From contig JNEN01000835.1 of assembly GCA_000697355.1 (NCBI GenBank), forward strand, positions 1 through 64,000: a stretch of 64,000 bases of DNA. The letters are read 5' to 3'. The DNA comes from Syncephalastrum monosporum B8922 (lineage: Eukaryota; Mucoromycota; Mucoromycetes; Mucorales; Syncephalastraceae). The position numbers were made by a program, and so were the translations under genes. This document shows, piece after piece, positions 47,727 through 58,874 of the stretch (its first letter is position 1; the number at the start of each line of letters is the position of its first letter). The notes below the pieces were generated by a model. It searched no databases and was not told the origin of the DNA. It saw only the letters and a list, made by a program, of their open reading frames with translations.

Positions 47727-49026
47727 ATGTCAGAATTGAATGGTAAGCGAGATTCCACTTTGCAGCTTTGCTTTATCTGACCTTCTTTCTGCTGTGCATA
47801 GACGAACGCTTCTCTCGCCGCGAGTTGGATTCCAAAAGCTGCCGCCCCTCTAATTGCCAGGCGCACTGCGACCCAGCCTGTTCGTCCAACCAGAAATGTG
47901 TCCTCAACGTAATGACTGCCTGCGGACAGTGTCCGGCGTCACAGTGTGTCGACCTCTCAGCTCTCACGGTGCCCTCTACAGGGACAACCACAATCAGCGA
48001 CGGTCAAAACAGCGATGCCAGTTCCGAAAACCGGGTGGGGCTGATTGCCGGGTTGGCAACAGGATTATCGGTGGCTGCATTGATAGGCTTCAGTGTCGCC
48101 GGCCTTGTCTTTTACCGTCGACGACGTCGGCAGAAGCCGCCGGCAGCAGGTGCAGATCGCAGAAAACTGCCCTCTTCCACTTTGCCTATCGTCCAGCAAC
48201 AGTTACCACCGACACCGCCACCCGCTGCTGCTATCTGGCCTCTTCTTCCGGTAAGTGGCCCGGTTTCGTCCTCATTTTAGGGATGGATCAATATAAGACC
48301 CTTAACGCCGTCCCTGTTTTTTAGGAGCAGAAAAACCAACATTCATCACCGCCGCCCATGGCCTTGTCCCCGCCCGTCTTCGTCGACTCGCTACAGATCC
48401 CCAGCCTCGCTGTTCCCCCGTCTTCTCCGTCTCCATCTCCGTCTTCTCCAACCACGCCTCGATCGACGAGCAACACCACCATCCGACGCTCTCTTAACCT
48501 CGTGCCCCAGCGCCCCTCCTTGTACAGCACCACCACCGCCACTTCCACATCTGCATCAGCCCCTCTCAACCGCTCCTCTTCTGTTCGAGTCACCAAATAC
48601 GACCATCCATCCCGGCAATTAGAAGCGCTGGCGGATGACGATGAACCGTCCGTACAACTGCGCCGTGCGGTTTCTGTCAACCGGAGAAAGAAAAATGACC
48701 TTTCTCGCAATGCATCCGTACGATCCATGCCCTCGTCTCAGAGTCGGATGGACGAAAACGATTCGGTTTCCGGGATCAGTGAGGGTTCAAGCGTGCCTAT
48801 CCTCTACGCAAAACCCACCTTGGTTCGCATCAGCACCGTCTCACGGCAAGATGCATCCGGCGTGACACGCAAAGCATCTGTACGCCGCGTCGTTCACGAT
48901 CAGCCCGCACCGCCCGCTCCTTCCCATCCGCCACCTTCATCTACTAGGCACAGTGTGGCCGAGAGTTCGCATTCTAGCATAGGCGACGGTGAAATCACCG
49001 TCATCTGGGACCCCTCCCATCATTAA
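47727..49026 (+). CDS. OPY2: OPY2-like single-pass membrane anchor
   Basis: Exons 47727-47742, 47802-48250, 48325-49026; 388 aa. The short ectodomain is Cys-rich (CRPSNCQAHCDPACSSNQKC ... ACGQCPASQC), the signature of the fungal OPY2 N-terminal domain. One transmembrane helix follows (VGLIAGLATGLSVAALIGFSVAGLVFY) with a stop-transfer RRRRRQK, then a long Ser/Pro-rich cytoplasmic tail with RSSSVRVTK and RKASVRR-type basophilic phosphosites. Yeast OPY2 anchors Ste50 at the membrane in the HOG pathway. No signal peptide is seen, in keeping with an N-out signal-anchor. The Ste50-binding sites were not identifiable. Confidence 0.85.
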
Positions 49027-49233
49027 TACATAGTCATACACTTTGTTAGCTCCCCCTACCCCCGATCAGATTTAATTAATTCCTAATGTACCTTCATAAA
49101 ATAACATGATCTCGCATTTTCTGATGCCATTTGTCATTTTTTGACAGCTGTATTCATACAGGCTAGATTTTGGTATAAATATGTGATATAGATGATAGCT
49201 ATGTACAATGGTATATATGCTGACGTTTACGTT

Positions 49234-50794
49234 CTACATGATATTACACCGTTGATCGACGTCGGCCGACCGGGAATGTGCGGGAGCAGGATGGTATAGG
49301 ACGGCAGGAGGACTGCTGTTCCCACAGCTCCTGGGGTAATAGCCCCGTTCCACATCCAGTCCATTTTCTTCTCTCTTTTCCTTGATCTCCCTTGGAAAAT
49401 AAAGCATGAGATAATCTTGCATGGTGTTGTCTAGGCACGAGGCATCTGCATCGCCGACCGCATTCTTCCTGCGACATATGGGGCAATCCACGAGACGACG
49501 CCGTTGTGCCTTTATCAAACACCGCACACAAAAGACATGGTTGCACCCGAGTCGAATAGGCCGCCACGCGAGTCCTGCATACAAAGCATGGATGAGCCGA
49601 CTTTTTCTTCTTTCTGTACGAGTACAAGTGCGTTTACCATAGCAAATAGGGCAGCTGTAAGAATCGACCTGGGGCACGACAGATACGAGCCGTTTCGTGA
49701 CAACGGAATACAACGATAAAAGTACGTTCTCGATGATCGCTTGCTTTGCAAACAGCGGAAACTCAGCGCGTGCGCTGAACAACAAAAGAAGAAAAACAGT
49801 GAGCTCATTTTTCCTTTTTGAGATTATATATCTCATATATTACCTCAGGCCGCTCAACTTATCGTGTTTCTTGAGTATCTTGGTCATGGCTGTCTGATTC
49901 AGCCATTCGAAACGTTTCAAGCTGACAAGCTCTGCGTTCATTTGCATAAACTTGTTCAAGAGCTCTTTGTTTTTCCGCGTCATTTTTTGTGGCTACGCCG
50001 TGAAATGACGGGACATGATCAATTAATGGTCCCAGCGGGCATCACGTGAAAGGGGTTGAACAAAGCGCTTACCAGTCCTGTCTGTCGAAGCTGCTCGGAA
50101 AAGATATCAAATTGCGTGCGACTGCATTCAAAGGACGATCCGTTGTCAAATATCTGTGCGTCAAGGTACATTCTGAAGATCTGACGCCAGAGATACATCT
50201 CCTTTTTGTGTCTCTGCGGCGTGGTCTGTTACAATAAAGTATGTAAGCCTCTCTATGCTTTTCGAATTTTTTTCTTTTTCTGTCGGATACTTGCGGCTTT
50301 GCTAATTTCCAGCTCCAGGAAGTTTACGGACTCTGACATGCGTTGATACTCGGTTTTTTGGATTACAGCTGCTTGGGCAAGATCCTCCATCAACAAGGTG
50401 AAGAACTCAGAGTCTCGCACGAGCTCGATCTTGACGACACCTTCCTCCTGTTCGGCTGCTACCGAACCACCGCATTTGGATAAAAATTCGGACGCCACAT
50501 GGATACAAGGCTGCGGGTGCTGTGGGTCACCTATTTAGCAGTATGCATAGCGTCATCAGCCACCAGGTACGCATTCAAGGTCCTATATGCATTCTCACCT
50601 CCAAAGTCGTAGGTAATGGTGACCTTTGGATCACCTTCCTTATGCATCATCAGAACTTGGAAGAGACCTTGGGCTTGGAGTTCGTCGACAACAAAGCGAA
50701 GCGATTTTTTGAGCGACTTATAATGTAGCAAATGCGGCCTCCAGTCGGAAGGAAGCTCTTCAGAGGCGCTCTCGATCTGCTTGGCGAACTTCAT
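49234..50794 (-). CDS. SPX-RING protein (putative phosphate-sensing E3 ubiquitin ligase)
   Basis: Exons 50599-50794, 50295-50530, 50073-50225, 49844-49992, 49234-49774; 424 aa. SPX domain from the start Met (M-K-F-A-K, DWRPHLLHYKSLKK, and the KILKKHDKLSGL inositol-pyrophosphate-site helix). C-terminal C3HC4 RING: YSCPICYG ... LGCNHVFCVRCL ... DCPICRRK, with a long insert between the first two Cys pairs. The ATG at 50794 starts precisely at the SPX consensus M-K-F. SPX domains bind inositol pyrophosphates, so this is probably a phosphate-status-controlled ligase, like plant NLA. Intron 2 (50226-50294) needs a GC-AG splice to close the phase. Confidence 0.92.
50226..50294 (-). other. GC-AG intron in the SPX-RING gene
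   Basis: Donor GCC|GCAAGT, acceptor AACAG. The overlapping GT donor four bases later puts the next exon out of frame; only GC gives 144 whole codons before the intron. Confidence 0.8.
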
Positions 50795-51796
50795 GGTGAG
50801 CCCAAGGATAAAAAAGAATGAAAACAACTAAAATGAATGAAAAAAAAAGAACAACAGTCGGGAATTGGGACGAGTGTCTGAAAAAGGAACCTCACGAGGG
50901 GTCATGAACAGTGCTGCCATTGGTGCGCCTTTTCAATATAGCTCCAAAGACTTCACTCAGATCTACCCCAACTGATACAGAGCATTCTAACTAATATACT
51001 TGAGTTATATGTCTACCAGTAGGTTGGCACCATTATGCGTCCTTTAAGCATGCATAGTTATCTAAGGGTACTAAGCAAGAAACAAGCGTCCCGTGAGCTG
51101 TGTGCTCTGGAAATATGCATGCATTTGACATTCATGTAAGTTTTGCTACAAGTGGTCCGCGCATGCTGTGTTTCAAAATAACGCCCTAGAAAAGGGTCCC
51201 CAATGACACAGAATACAAACAAAACTCTCTGTCTGGCGTACTTTACAAATATGGTTGGTTGACCTCAAAAGACGCTGTGATTTTACAGTATATGCTGGGT
51301 GCTATATATGATGCCTAGCTCCATCGTTCAAACGCCTATACAGTATAGTAGCAAGAACCGAGGCAAATTTGATTCTTATGCGGTACTGGAGAACTCCCGG
51401 TATAAATGGATTCATTCTGTACATAAATCAGGATACGTGTCATCCCAATCTGCAAGTTTAGGTAGCAGCTCTGAGTATTTGTCTGTGTCCATACGCTCCT
51501 TATCTTTTATGCGGATACTCGTGTAATATCGCCATACTGACCCTTTGAACTGAATATCTTCATGCAGCGCATGATCTATACGATATATGCTTTTCGTATG
51601 CCTTTGGCCTTTTGCATGCCAGGCTTGAGTAGTGACATCAGATTAATGTAGTAATGTATTGAATTGAGCAGAACTAAACAAAGGGGGAAAAGTATACTAG
51701 ATGACAAACGAAAGCTGACGTGAGGTATAAGGTCATTTCATACATACACGAAACAATTGGTATTTGATACACGTTGGGGGGGTGAATATGGGTATT
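50795..51796. other. Intergenic, no gene seen
   Basis: About 1 kb between the 5' end of SPX-RING and the 3' end of PEP7. Short ORFs only. Confidence 0.6.
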
Positions 51797-54076
51797 CTAT
51801 GCCAACTCTGCACGTATACGGCTGATCTCGCCGCGAAGTTCATCGAGACTTCGTGTAAGTGTTTTGACGTCGTCAAACTTACGATCACGCTGTGCACCCT
51901 GGATGTACTGTTCCAATAATGCCTGCTGCTCCTCGAAAGCCTCTAATTGCTGCACAAGCTCCATCTGCTTTTTCCCCTGCGAAGGATGGCCGCTGACTTT
52001 TCTACTTCCATTGGCAGGCGCCTCGGCAGGTTTAAGAATACGAGGAAGCATCTGCAACGGCATCATGTTTTGCTGCAAGTACAAATTTGCAGCCATGCAA
52101 ATGTTGCTCTGAAGTCTGCGCATGGAAGCGGATCGCACAGGCAGCGTCTTGATGCTCTTGGCCAAGGTGTCATACAAGGCAAAATTATCCAAAAGCGACT
52201 TTCGAACCTGCGCCGCCATTTGGTAGCTCTCTTGTGTTTGATTGGTGATTTTGGTTCGCCTAGAATGCCAAAGGACAAAATTCGTCTGAGAATTTATGCA
52301 GCGTGCATGATTATGAAAAAAAAAAAAAGATCCAAAAAAGCTTACTCGAGCATGAGTATCATGTCATGGAACCGTGGCAGCTGCTTCTCGATATTTTGTC
52401 GCGCGAGTGACAGCTGGTGGTACAGCTGCATGATGGGCAGGGGCCGCATGCTTTCTTCGGCACGTATCTTGCGTCTACACGCGTGTATTCTCCTGTTATC
52501 GACGTGCGTCATGGGAGCCTCGAGAGACCGTCGGACTTACCTAAAAACGGCGCGCTGACAGTCATTACATGCACGCGTGTCGCCCACGGGTTCCTCATCA
52601 AAATAATCTAGTCTACGCGTCAGTTATAAGCAGAAGCCAGCCATCGCTATCCTACCAGAAGACATGTCCAGGAAAAGAGGTATCATTTTTGAGCAGGTTT
52701 TGTTGCCGCAAACGACGCGCCCACACAGGCGGCAATGATGCTTGCGATTGGTTAGAGTGAATTGGTTCCTGTGCGTATATATGTCAGGTTATCGTCACAT
52801 GCAATCGTACGCAGTGGAAGAAGGGACATACGAGCATAAAGGGCACCGGGTCACGCCGCGATCATCCTGCCATTTGGTGACCGTCTGCTCACCATCTGTA
52901 AGACATAGTATATGTCACTCGTGTCTGACTTTATCCATTCGCGTCGCGTCATACCCGCTGCTTACCTCGGTATTTGAGCTTCATGCTGAGGATGCTGTTT
53001 CCATTGGACACGAATCCAGATTTAGGTGACATGACGCTTCCATAACTGTCTTTAGAAGAAGACGATTCAGAGCGTTCAAGCGATAGATTACTGAGAGACG
53101 GACTGGATTTTCCGGACAGGACTTCTTGTTTTTGACTGGTATCAGCACCATGGTGTATGCGGGCAAGCTACATCAGCCTGTATTAATAGAACGTACTTAT
53201 TCCTGTGCAAATGTAAAAGAAAAAATGGAGACACATGCCTTTTCGAGTCTCTTCTCTAAACGGTTGCTATTAAGATGCACGCGGTCTATCATTCTGGCTC
53301 GTCTTTGCAGAAAGGTGGCGGTCAGGCTGCGTTTCGCACCGTTGCATTCTGTATATCCGGGACGATTGACATAGCACGCAAGACAAACGCGACACCAGAA
53401 GCCATCGGTCGGATCATGCTGAGCATGGCGGTCGAGCTTGATTTCGTATTGCATATGACTCTCGCAGAAGAGGTGACCACATCTAAAGGGAGACGGGTCA
53501 AGTCAGTCTCACAAGTAGAAAAGAACGAGAGCCGGTTCCTTCTCGTACTGACTTTGCACAATGCAATTTGCGGGCGAGAGGCTTCCCGCAGCCTGGCAAG
53601 CGGCATTGGTCCTGAGCTGTTTCACGCTGCCAGTGGTCCCTTGTGATATAATGTTCGTTTTGGGGGTCGTCCGAGGCAAAGAAGTCAGGGCTGCCGGTCC
53701 CGAGTGCGAGGCTCGTGAAACTGCTCACGAGATTGGGATCGACAAACTGCTTGAATGAAGTCGGTGGAGAGGAACCCGTCTTGGGCGCAGCGAGAGTCGT
53801 CTGTACTTTCTTTTGGGCCTGCTTAAACCAAGACAGGAGCGCGCCCTTCGAGTCTTCCTCGGTATGGGCTGTGTCGAGATGCTGCCGTGAAACATCAAGA
53901 GGTGGAGGTTAATGGAGTGTTTTGAAATGAAGGACGCAATGAGGAGGAAACAAAAGAGAAAAGATATGTACGGTATTGAGTGCAACAAGCGTAGTGCAAG
54001 GCGTGCTGCATATCGGACAGACGATCCCTTCCACGGGCACGTAATCTTGGTAATTGTAGACAGGCCGTGGGCTCAT
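51797..54076 (-). CDS. PEP7: PEP7/VAC1 (rabenosyn-like) FYVE tethering protein
   Basis: Nine exons: 53972-54076, 53553-53881, 53239-53482, 52966-53167, 52832-52895, 52656-52768, 52541-52607, 52346-52474, 51797-52259; 571 aa, phases closed. Rab5/Vps21 effector bridging PI3P membranes and the Sec1 protein Vps45 in vesicle docking at the endosome. Domains: N-terminal C2H2 finger spliced across intron 1 (CPICSTPC ... LNTHLDTAH); a divergent FYVE-like finger (LPGCGKPLARKLHCAKCGHLFC); a Ser-rich linker; a second FYVE finger with the lipid-binding R-K-H-H-C-R-L-C-G; and a C-terminal rabenosyn Rab-binding helix pair (LLEQYIQGAQRDRKFDDVKTL). Intron 3 is inferred to be GC-AG. Divergent from MTM1. Confidence 0.93.
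53168..53238 (-). other. GC-AG intron in PEP7
   Basis: Donor AAG|GCATGT, acceptor GTAG before CTTGCC. The nearest GT donors give the wrong phase or an immediate stop. Confidence 0.65.
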
Positions 54077-54378
54077 GGCCATTATTTACAGATATTCTAC
54101 TTCTTGCAGATAGATAGATACGTTCGATAAAGAAACGAAGAAAAAAGACACCAAAAAATCTCAAATAGAATGAACCTTTGCCATGTTACCTTTATGGAGT
54201 GAAAGTTTCTTTTCTCGACAGCACCACCCATAGTATTACTACGATGCTATCGTAGTTACTGCTATTCTCTTCAAGCCCTGATTTGCGCTCTATTGGCTGC
54301 CACAGCATACATTAAATAATCGTACTGACTAACCGGGTGTCTGACTTGTCTTCTCTTTAACCCTCTCACGATCGAAGA
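54077..54378. other. Divergent promoter region of PEP7 and MTM1
   Basis: 302 bp between the two start codons. No specific site recognised. Confidence 0.6.
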
Positions 54379-55924
54379 ATGACCGACACGTCAGAACTCG
54401 AGATTATCGAGAATGCTCCGAGGCCGATGCCGGCCTTGACAGCCTCGTCTACTGAACGCATGATCTCAGCATGTGCAGGTGCACTCGTCACTGCGACCTT
54501 CAGTAAGTTTCAAGGGCTCATGACAAGCGTGTGGCTCATGGTTGCCAGTGACACCTCTCGATGTCATCAAGACAAGACTCCAAAGCCAGACATCCACAGG
54601 TCTTCAGTTAAACGGCACCTGGGTAAGCTTCCACTATGGAAAGTGGGGGCGGGGGCGGGGGAGGCTGGGAGTAACTCACTTTTGACTTCTGAATATAGGA
54701 TGGCATGGTGAAGCTGGTTCGACATGAAGGGCCGTTATCGCTGTTTCGAGGCCTGTCAGCGGGTCTCGCCATGGCAGTGCCTGCCACTATGATATACTTT
54801 GTCGGTTACGACGCTATTCGGGATCGATTCAAGGACACCCCCATGGATCCGTACTCGCCGCTGTGGGCCGGTGGTGCTGCGCGCAGTAAGTCCACGGTAG
54901 AAGCAGTAAACATTGGATGATTCACACACGACACCACTCCATAGCATTCGCGGCATCCATTATATCGCCTGTCGAGTTATTCCGTACGCGAATGCAGTCT
55001 GCAGAGGGCGCAGAAGGTATCCGCTCCGTCTACAATGGAATCCTCAGGATGCTCCACAAGGAAGGCGTCGGATCTCTCTGGCGTGGTCTGGTCCCTACCA
55101 TGTTGCGCGATGTGCCTTTCTCAGGTAAAGTTATCCGACTTCTGTCTCGTCTATCGGGAAAGGAAAGGAAAGGAACGAGAATGAGGAAAGGAAGGGAAAA
55201 GGAAGGGCAGCATGAGGGTGGCAAGAGAAGAGTGAAGGCATAAAGAAAAGGGGAAAGAGGACTGATACACTTGCAAATAGCAATTTACTGGATGGGATAC
55301 GAGTCGATCAAGAAAAGACTGACACTTGGTGATGGTCGCACCGATACCCTCTTTGATTTTCGAAACGCGTTTATCGCCGGCGCATCCTCAGGCATGGTAA
55401 GTCAAATATTTTTATCCCGCTTGAATTTGTTGTGCTCTGTGCTCTGTGTGTATGTGTGTGTGTGTGTGTGTACGATGCAGAATGGTTTCTCACGTTTACG
55501 GGGGGCGCGCACCAAAAAAAAAAAGTTTGCGGCTGTGGTCACCACACCGTTCGACGTGATCAAAACTCAGCGGCAGGTCACCTCGGGCACTGGTAAGTTT
55601 TGGAAAGCAGCGGGTTGCAATACCGTATGGGGGTTCCGTCTCTCATCTCGCTTGCTCTCTCCCGCTTTACGCTCGCTAGATGGGCGTCTAGGCCACCTGA
55701 TGCGGGTGATATTAAACGAACAAGGCATGCGGGGCTTCTTCAGCGGTAGGTTCACTGCCTGGTCGTGAGCCAGCTTTCTCATGCGTGTTGTAGGAGTGGT
55801 GCCACGCGTGATCAAGGTTGCACCTTCGTGCGCCATTATGATTTCGAGTTACGAAGTCGGGAAGCGCTTGTTCGCGGATCGGCGACGGGCTGCAATTCAA
55901 GCACAACCAGCGCCTCGGCAATAA
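54379..55924 (+). CDS. MTM1: Mitochondrial carrier MTM1 (SLC25A39/40 type)
   Basis: Eight exons: 54379-54502, 54549-54622, 54699-54885, 54945-55124, 55281-55396, 55526-55592, 55680-55745, 55794-55924; 314 aa, phases closed. Carrier signatures T-P-L-D-V-I-K-T-R-L-Q, S-P-V-E-L-F-R-T-R-M-Q and T-P-F-D-V-I-K-T-Q-R-Q. The extra sequence around MIYFVGYDAIRD and AIYWMGYESIK, and the C-terminal RVIKVAPSCAIMISSYEVGKR, match MTM1. In yeast MTM1 affects manganese SOD and Fe-S/heme status; its mammalian relatives import glutathione into mitochondria. Intron 5 (55397-55525) contains a GT microsatellite and ends in an A-run, a weak polypyrimidine context. Confidence 0.92.
55446..55472. repeat. GT microsatellite in MTM1 intron 5
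   Basis: About twelve GT units inside intron 55397-55525. Confidence 0.75.
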
Positions 55925-56100
55925 TAATGGGCTGGGCAACCGCCCACCTCCTTTCCCATCTTACTATTACTCTACTACCTTCACATATACACATTTATCA
56001 TAGAGATAAAAACACACGCATATTAAATGGACCCTGATAGACAAAGACATATTTCTTTTTTTTTTCTTTTCTTTTCCGTTTCAACATCAGAGAACTGATT

Positions 56101-56670
56101 TTACTTGTCGCCTGCTTCCTAAAACGAAAAGAAAGTGAAAAATGAACAGAGACGCGTTAGCGCGCGTTGAAAAATATACCAGTAGTGTGGTTTCGTTCTA
56201 ACCTGCTTGGCTTTTTCTGCCTCGTAACGTTTCCTGTCCGCCTCGGCTTTATCATTGTAAGGCTGTACGTTGTATGCGCAAATTAGACACACATGTTTCA
56301 AAGCGATAGCGTAAACCATGCGTGAGTATATACCTTCTTTTCCTCGTCTGACATCTTGCCCCACATTTGACCTAAAATCTTGCCGATTTGACCTAAACAG
56401 TCGTGGTAGAAGCAAGTATGAGCAAGTATATGGCTTAGAATCAACCATCGTGTGAGACGGCAGGGTCGTGGACACGTTACCAAAGGTCGCATCCGGGTTT
56501 TCTTGCTGGGCGCGGGTGCGCTGTTCTTGAGAGAAGAACATGTAAGCAGAGAGACCGCGTTTGGGTGCATTGGGATCCTTCTTGGCACGGGTCTTCTTTG
56601 TTGCGCCGGTTCCGCCGGCTGAGGAGCGCTTGGAAACCCGGGTGTCGCCTGCTTTTGATTCCTTGGGCAT
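56101..56670 (-). CDS. NHP6: HMG-box chromatin protein (NHP6/HMGB-like)
   Basis: Exons 56481-56670, 56334-56392, 56203-56262, 56101-56118; 108 aa. Basic N-terminus ([22 protein letters not shown]) and one HMG box ([32 protein letters not shown]). Length and sequence fit NHP6, which bends DNA and assists FACT. The last exon is only 18 nt (E-A-G-D-K-stop). Confidence 0.95.
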
Positions 56671-57664
56671 CTATTAGAGGGAGGAAGGGAAAAGGCTTAA
56701 TCAGTGATACTTTGTATGGACAGAGAGAGGGATTGGCAGACATACGTTTTACAAGGGTGGATAGAATGAAAAAAAGAGTACAAAAAAAAAAAGAAAGAGA
56801 AAGTGATAAAGTAAAGTTAAAGAGGAAAGCAAGAGAGGTCGAGGGGAGCGGGCGTTGAGCGGGTGCGCGTGCGTATTATTATGGGGGTGAGGCTTGCTCA
56901 GGGAGAGCCAGAGAGAGGAGGGTTACCCGAGGCGCCCGTGTGTGAAAGCGTGAAATTGTTTTGTGTGTGCGTGTGCGTGTGCGTGTGTGCGTGTACGCAT
57001 GTACACATTTGTGTGTGTATGTGTGTGTGTGTTGTTAGGTGAGCCAACCAGCACGCAGAGTTCCCCTACGCGTGATCGACCATTTGGGCTAGGCAGTCCA
57101 AATAATTCAGCTTGCACAGCTCCCTTAATTGTCACCCCTCAAAGTTGTATGCGCCCACCTTGAAAATAAACGTACCTCTCTTCTTTTTCATACTGAACTT
57201 GCCTCTCTGTACTTTTACGACCTTTGAAACAGGATACATGCTATGACCGATAGTGTACGTGACATGCATCCGTGTGAGGGTAGGCAAAAGATGTCTATGA
57301 GAAAACGGTATGCGTAACGCTAAAGGAGTCGGGTGTAGCTTCTATCGCATTTGATCTGCGGGTGAATGTTGTCAGTAGCAGCCAAGAACAGGTGGCCAAG
57401 ATGTAAATACAAAGGAGAATGATCCCATTATCTTGCTTCACTACAATCACTATGACAACCGCGTACCCTCGCAGACTCGGTGGAGGGCATTGCTCGAAGG
57501 AAATAAACAGGATATTCACCACTTGTTGCAAACAAAAAAGGGCTATAACACACTGGGCAAGATCGTTCATGGAGATATAAGCGAGCGAATAGAAGCTTGA
57601 GATAGAGACACTTATATGTATCGGGTGAATATCAGGTTGCGATCATTTTTGGAAGGGGGTTTTC
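56671..57664. other. Divergent intergenic with GT repeats
   Basis: Between the NHP6-like gene (minus) and APH-1 (plus). GT/TG-rich simple sequence at about 56960-57033; no gene seen. Confidence 0.6.
56960..57033. repeat. GT-rich simple repeat
   Basis: Interrupted GTGTGC and GTGTGT tract. Confidence 0.75.
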
Positions 57665-58554
57665 ATGGGCTTGCCTACGTTTTTCGGGTGCCTGCTTATT
57701 GCTTATGGACCCCTCCTTGCCATCTTCTTTCTGGTCATAGCCCCACGCCCACAATGGACGCTTCTCATGGTCGCATCGGGCTTCTTCTGCCTGCTTGCTA
57801 TTCTCATTTCAAGCGTGATCTGGTACTTTGGAAGAACCACCATCTGGGGTACGATTGCGTACAGCGTGACAATCCAAGAAGTGTTTCGCGTCGCGTTCTG
57901 GCGTCTGCTCAAGCGTACCGAGGCCGGCTTTAACCTAGTCGCGTCCAACCCCAGCTCGCCCTTTAACCGGTACAAGATGGCGTTTGCAGCGGGTTACGGC
58001 TACGCCCTCATGAGCGCGCTGATCAGCTATATTTCGCCTCTTGTCGATTCTATCGGGCCGGGCGTTCTCATGTGCCCCTCTTGTCCAGCGGCTACCGTCT
58101 TCTTCGTCTCCGGTAACCGTCCTGGGCCATACTCTCTCCTCACTTGTGCTAAACTGATAGCTGCATTGTATTGATCGTCATCATCACTAGCTTTCACGAC
58201 TTCCTTCTTCTCCCTCCTCCATCTGGCCTGGATGATGCTTGCCTTTGACGCTTTAAACACACTGGCCACTGTCCAAGGAAAGCTGAAACTCACCTGGGTC
58301 TTTGTTTCCCACCTGGCCGCCTCTTTTGCAGCAAGTATCTCTTTCCATTGACGTGCCAGCCAAGCTCACTTCCCATTGTCCTCGTCCTTCTCTAGAGCTC
58401 TCTCAACGCATCAGATACCGTATACCTCGGCTGCGTTTACGGTTACATTACCTGCATTGGCATTCTTGCCGTGTCTGCCGCACTCGTCGCCCAATCTTTG
58501 ACAGCAAGACGGTATCGAATCCCACCCTCTTCATCACCTGCACCATCATCATGA
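57665..58554 (+). CDS. APH1: APH-1, gamma-secretase subunit
   Basis: Exons 57665-58112, 58191-58330, 58396-58554; 248 aa (human APH1 about 250-265). Scaffold subunit of gamma-secretase (with presenilin, nicastrin, PEN-2). Starts M-G-x-x-x-F-F-G-C, as in animals. About seven hydrophobic helices. Conserved: ISSVIWY, PLVDSIGPGV, and both functional His residues (HLAWMMLAFDAL and WVFVSHLAASF). The TM4 G-x-x-x-G-x-x-x-G motif is G-x-x-x-A-x-x-x-A here, keeping small residues. Intron 2 is GC-AG. The other subunits are not in the window. Confidence 0.9.
58331..58395 (+). other. GC-AG intron in APH-1
   Basis: Donor TTTGCA|GCAAGT, acceptor TCTAG. Using the GT four bases later breaks the frame; GC gives 47 whole codons for exon 2 with the carried base. 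Confidence 0.8.
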
Positions 58555-58874
58555 AAGCAGTCATGTAGCATATTGGACAAGCAACAGAAAAAAGGAAAAA
58601 AATAAAAGAAAGCGAAAAGGGAAAAAGAGAAAAAAACAGGATATGTACGGGTTTGCGAAAGGCGCCATGTTGCAAAAAGTGTATGGAGGTGTCTGGTAGG
58701 GTGCGTGTGCGTGTATGTGTATGTGTATGTGTGCATGTACGGGTGCGTGTGCGGTGTGCGGTGAGTTGAGTTGCATCTTGCTCACATAGAGCGAAAGAGC
58801 AGGTGATAAAGGGAGTACTAGGAAAAGCGCGGAAAAGAAGGTGGGAAGGCGTAAGCGGGAGGCTGCTGTCTGTC
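58555..58874. other. Convergent intergenic
   Basis: Purine-rich then GT-rich (about 58700-58760) sequence between APH-1 and the RNF126-like gene. No gene. Confidence 0.6.

Noticed and set aside
50226..50294. U12-type intron (donor starts GTATCC) in SPX-RING
   Set aside because: The GTATCC donor gives the wrong phase and no U12 branch site (TTCCTTAAC-like) is seen; the GC-AG reading closes exactly.
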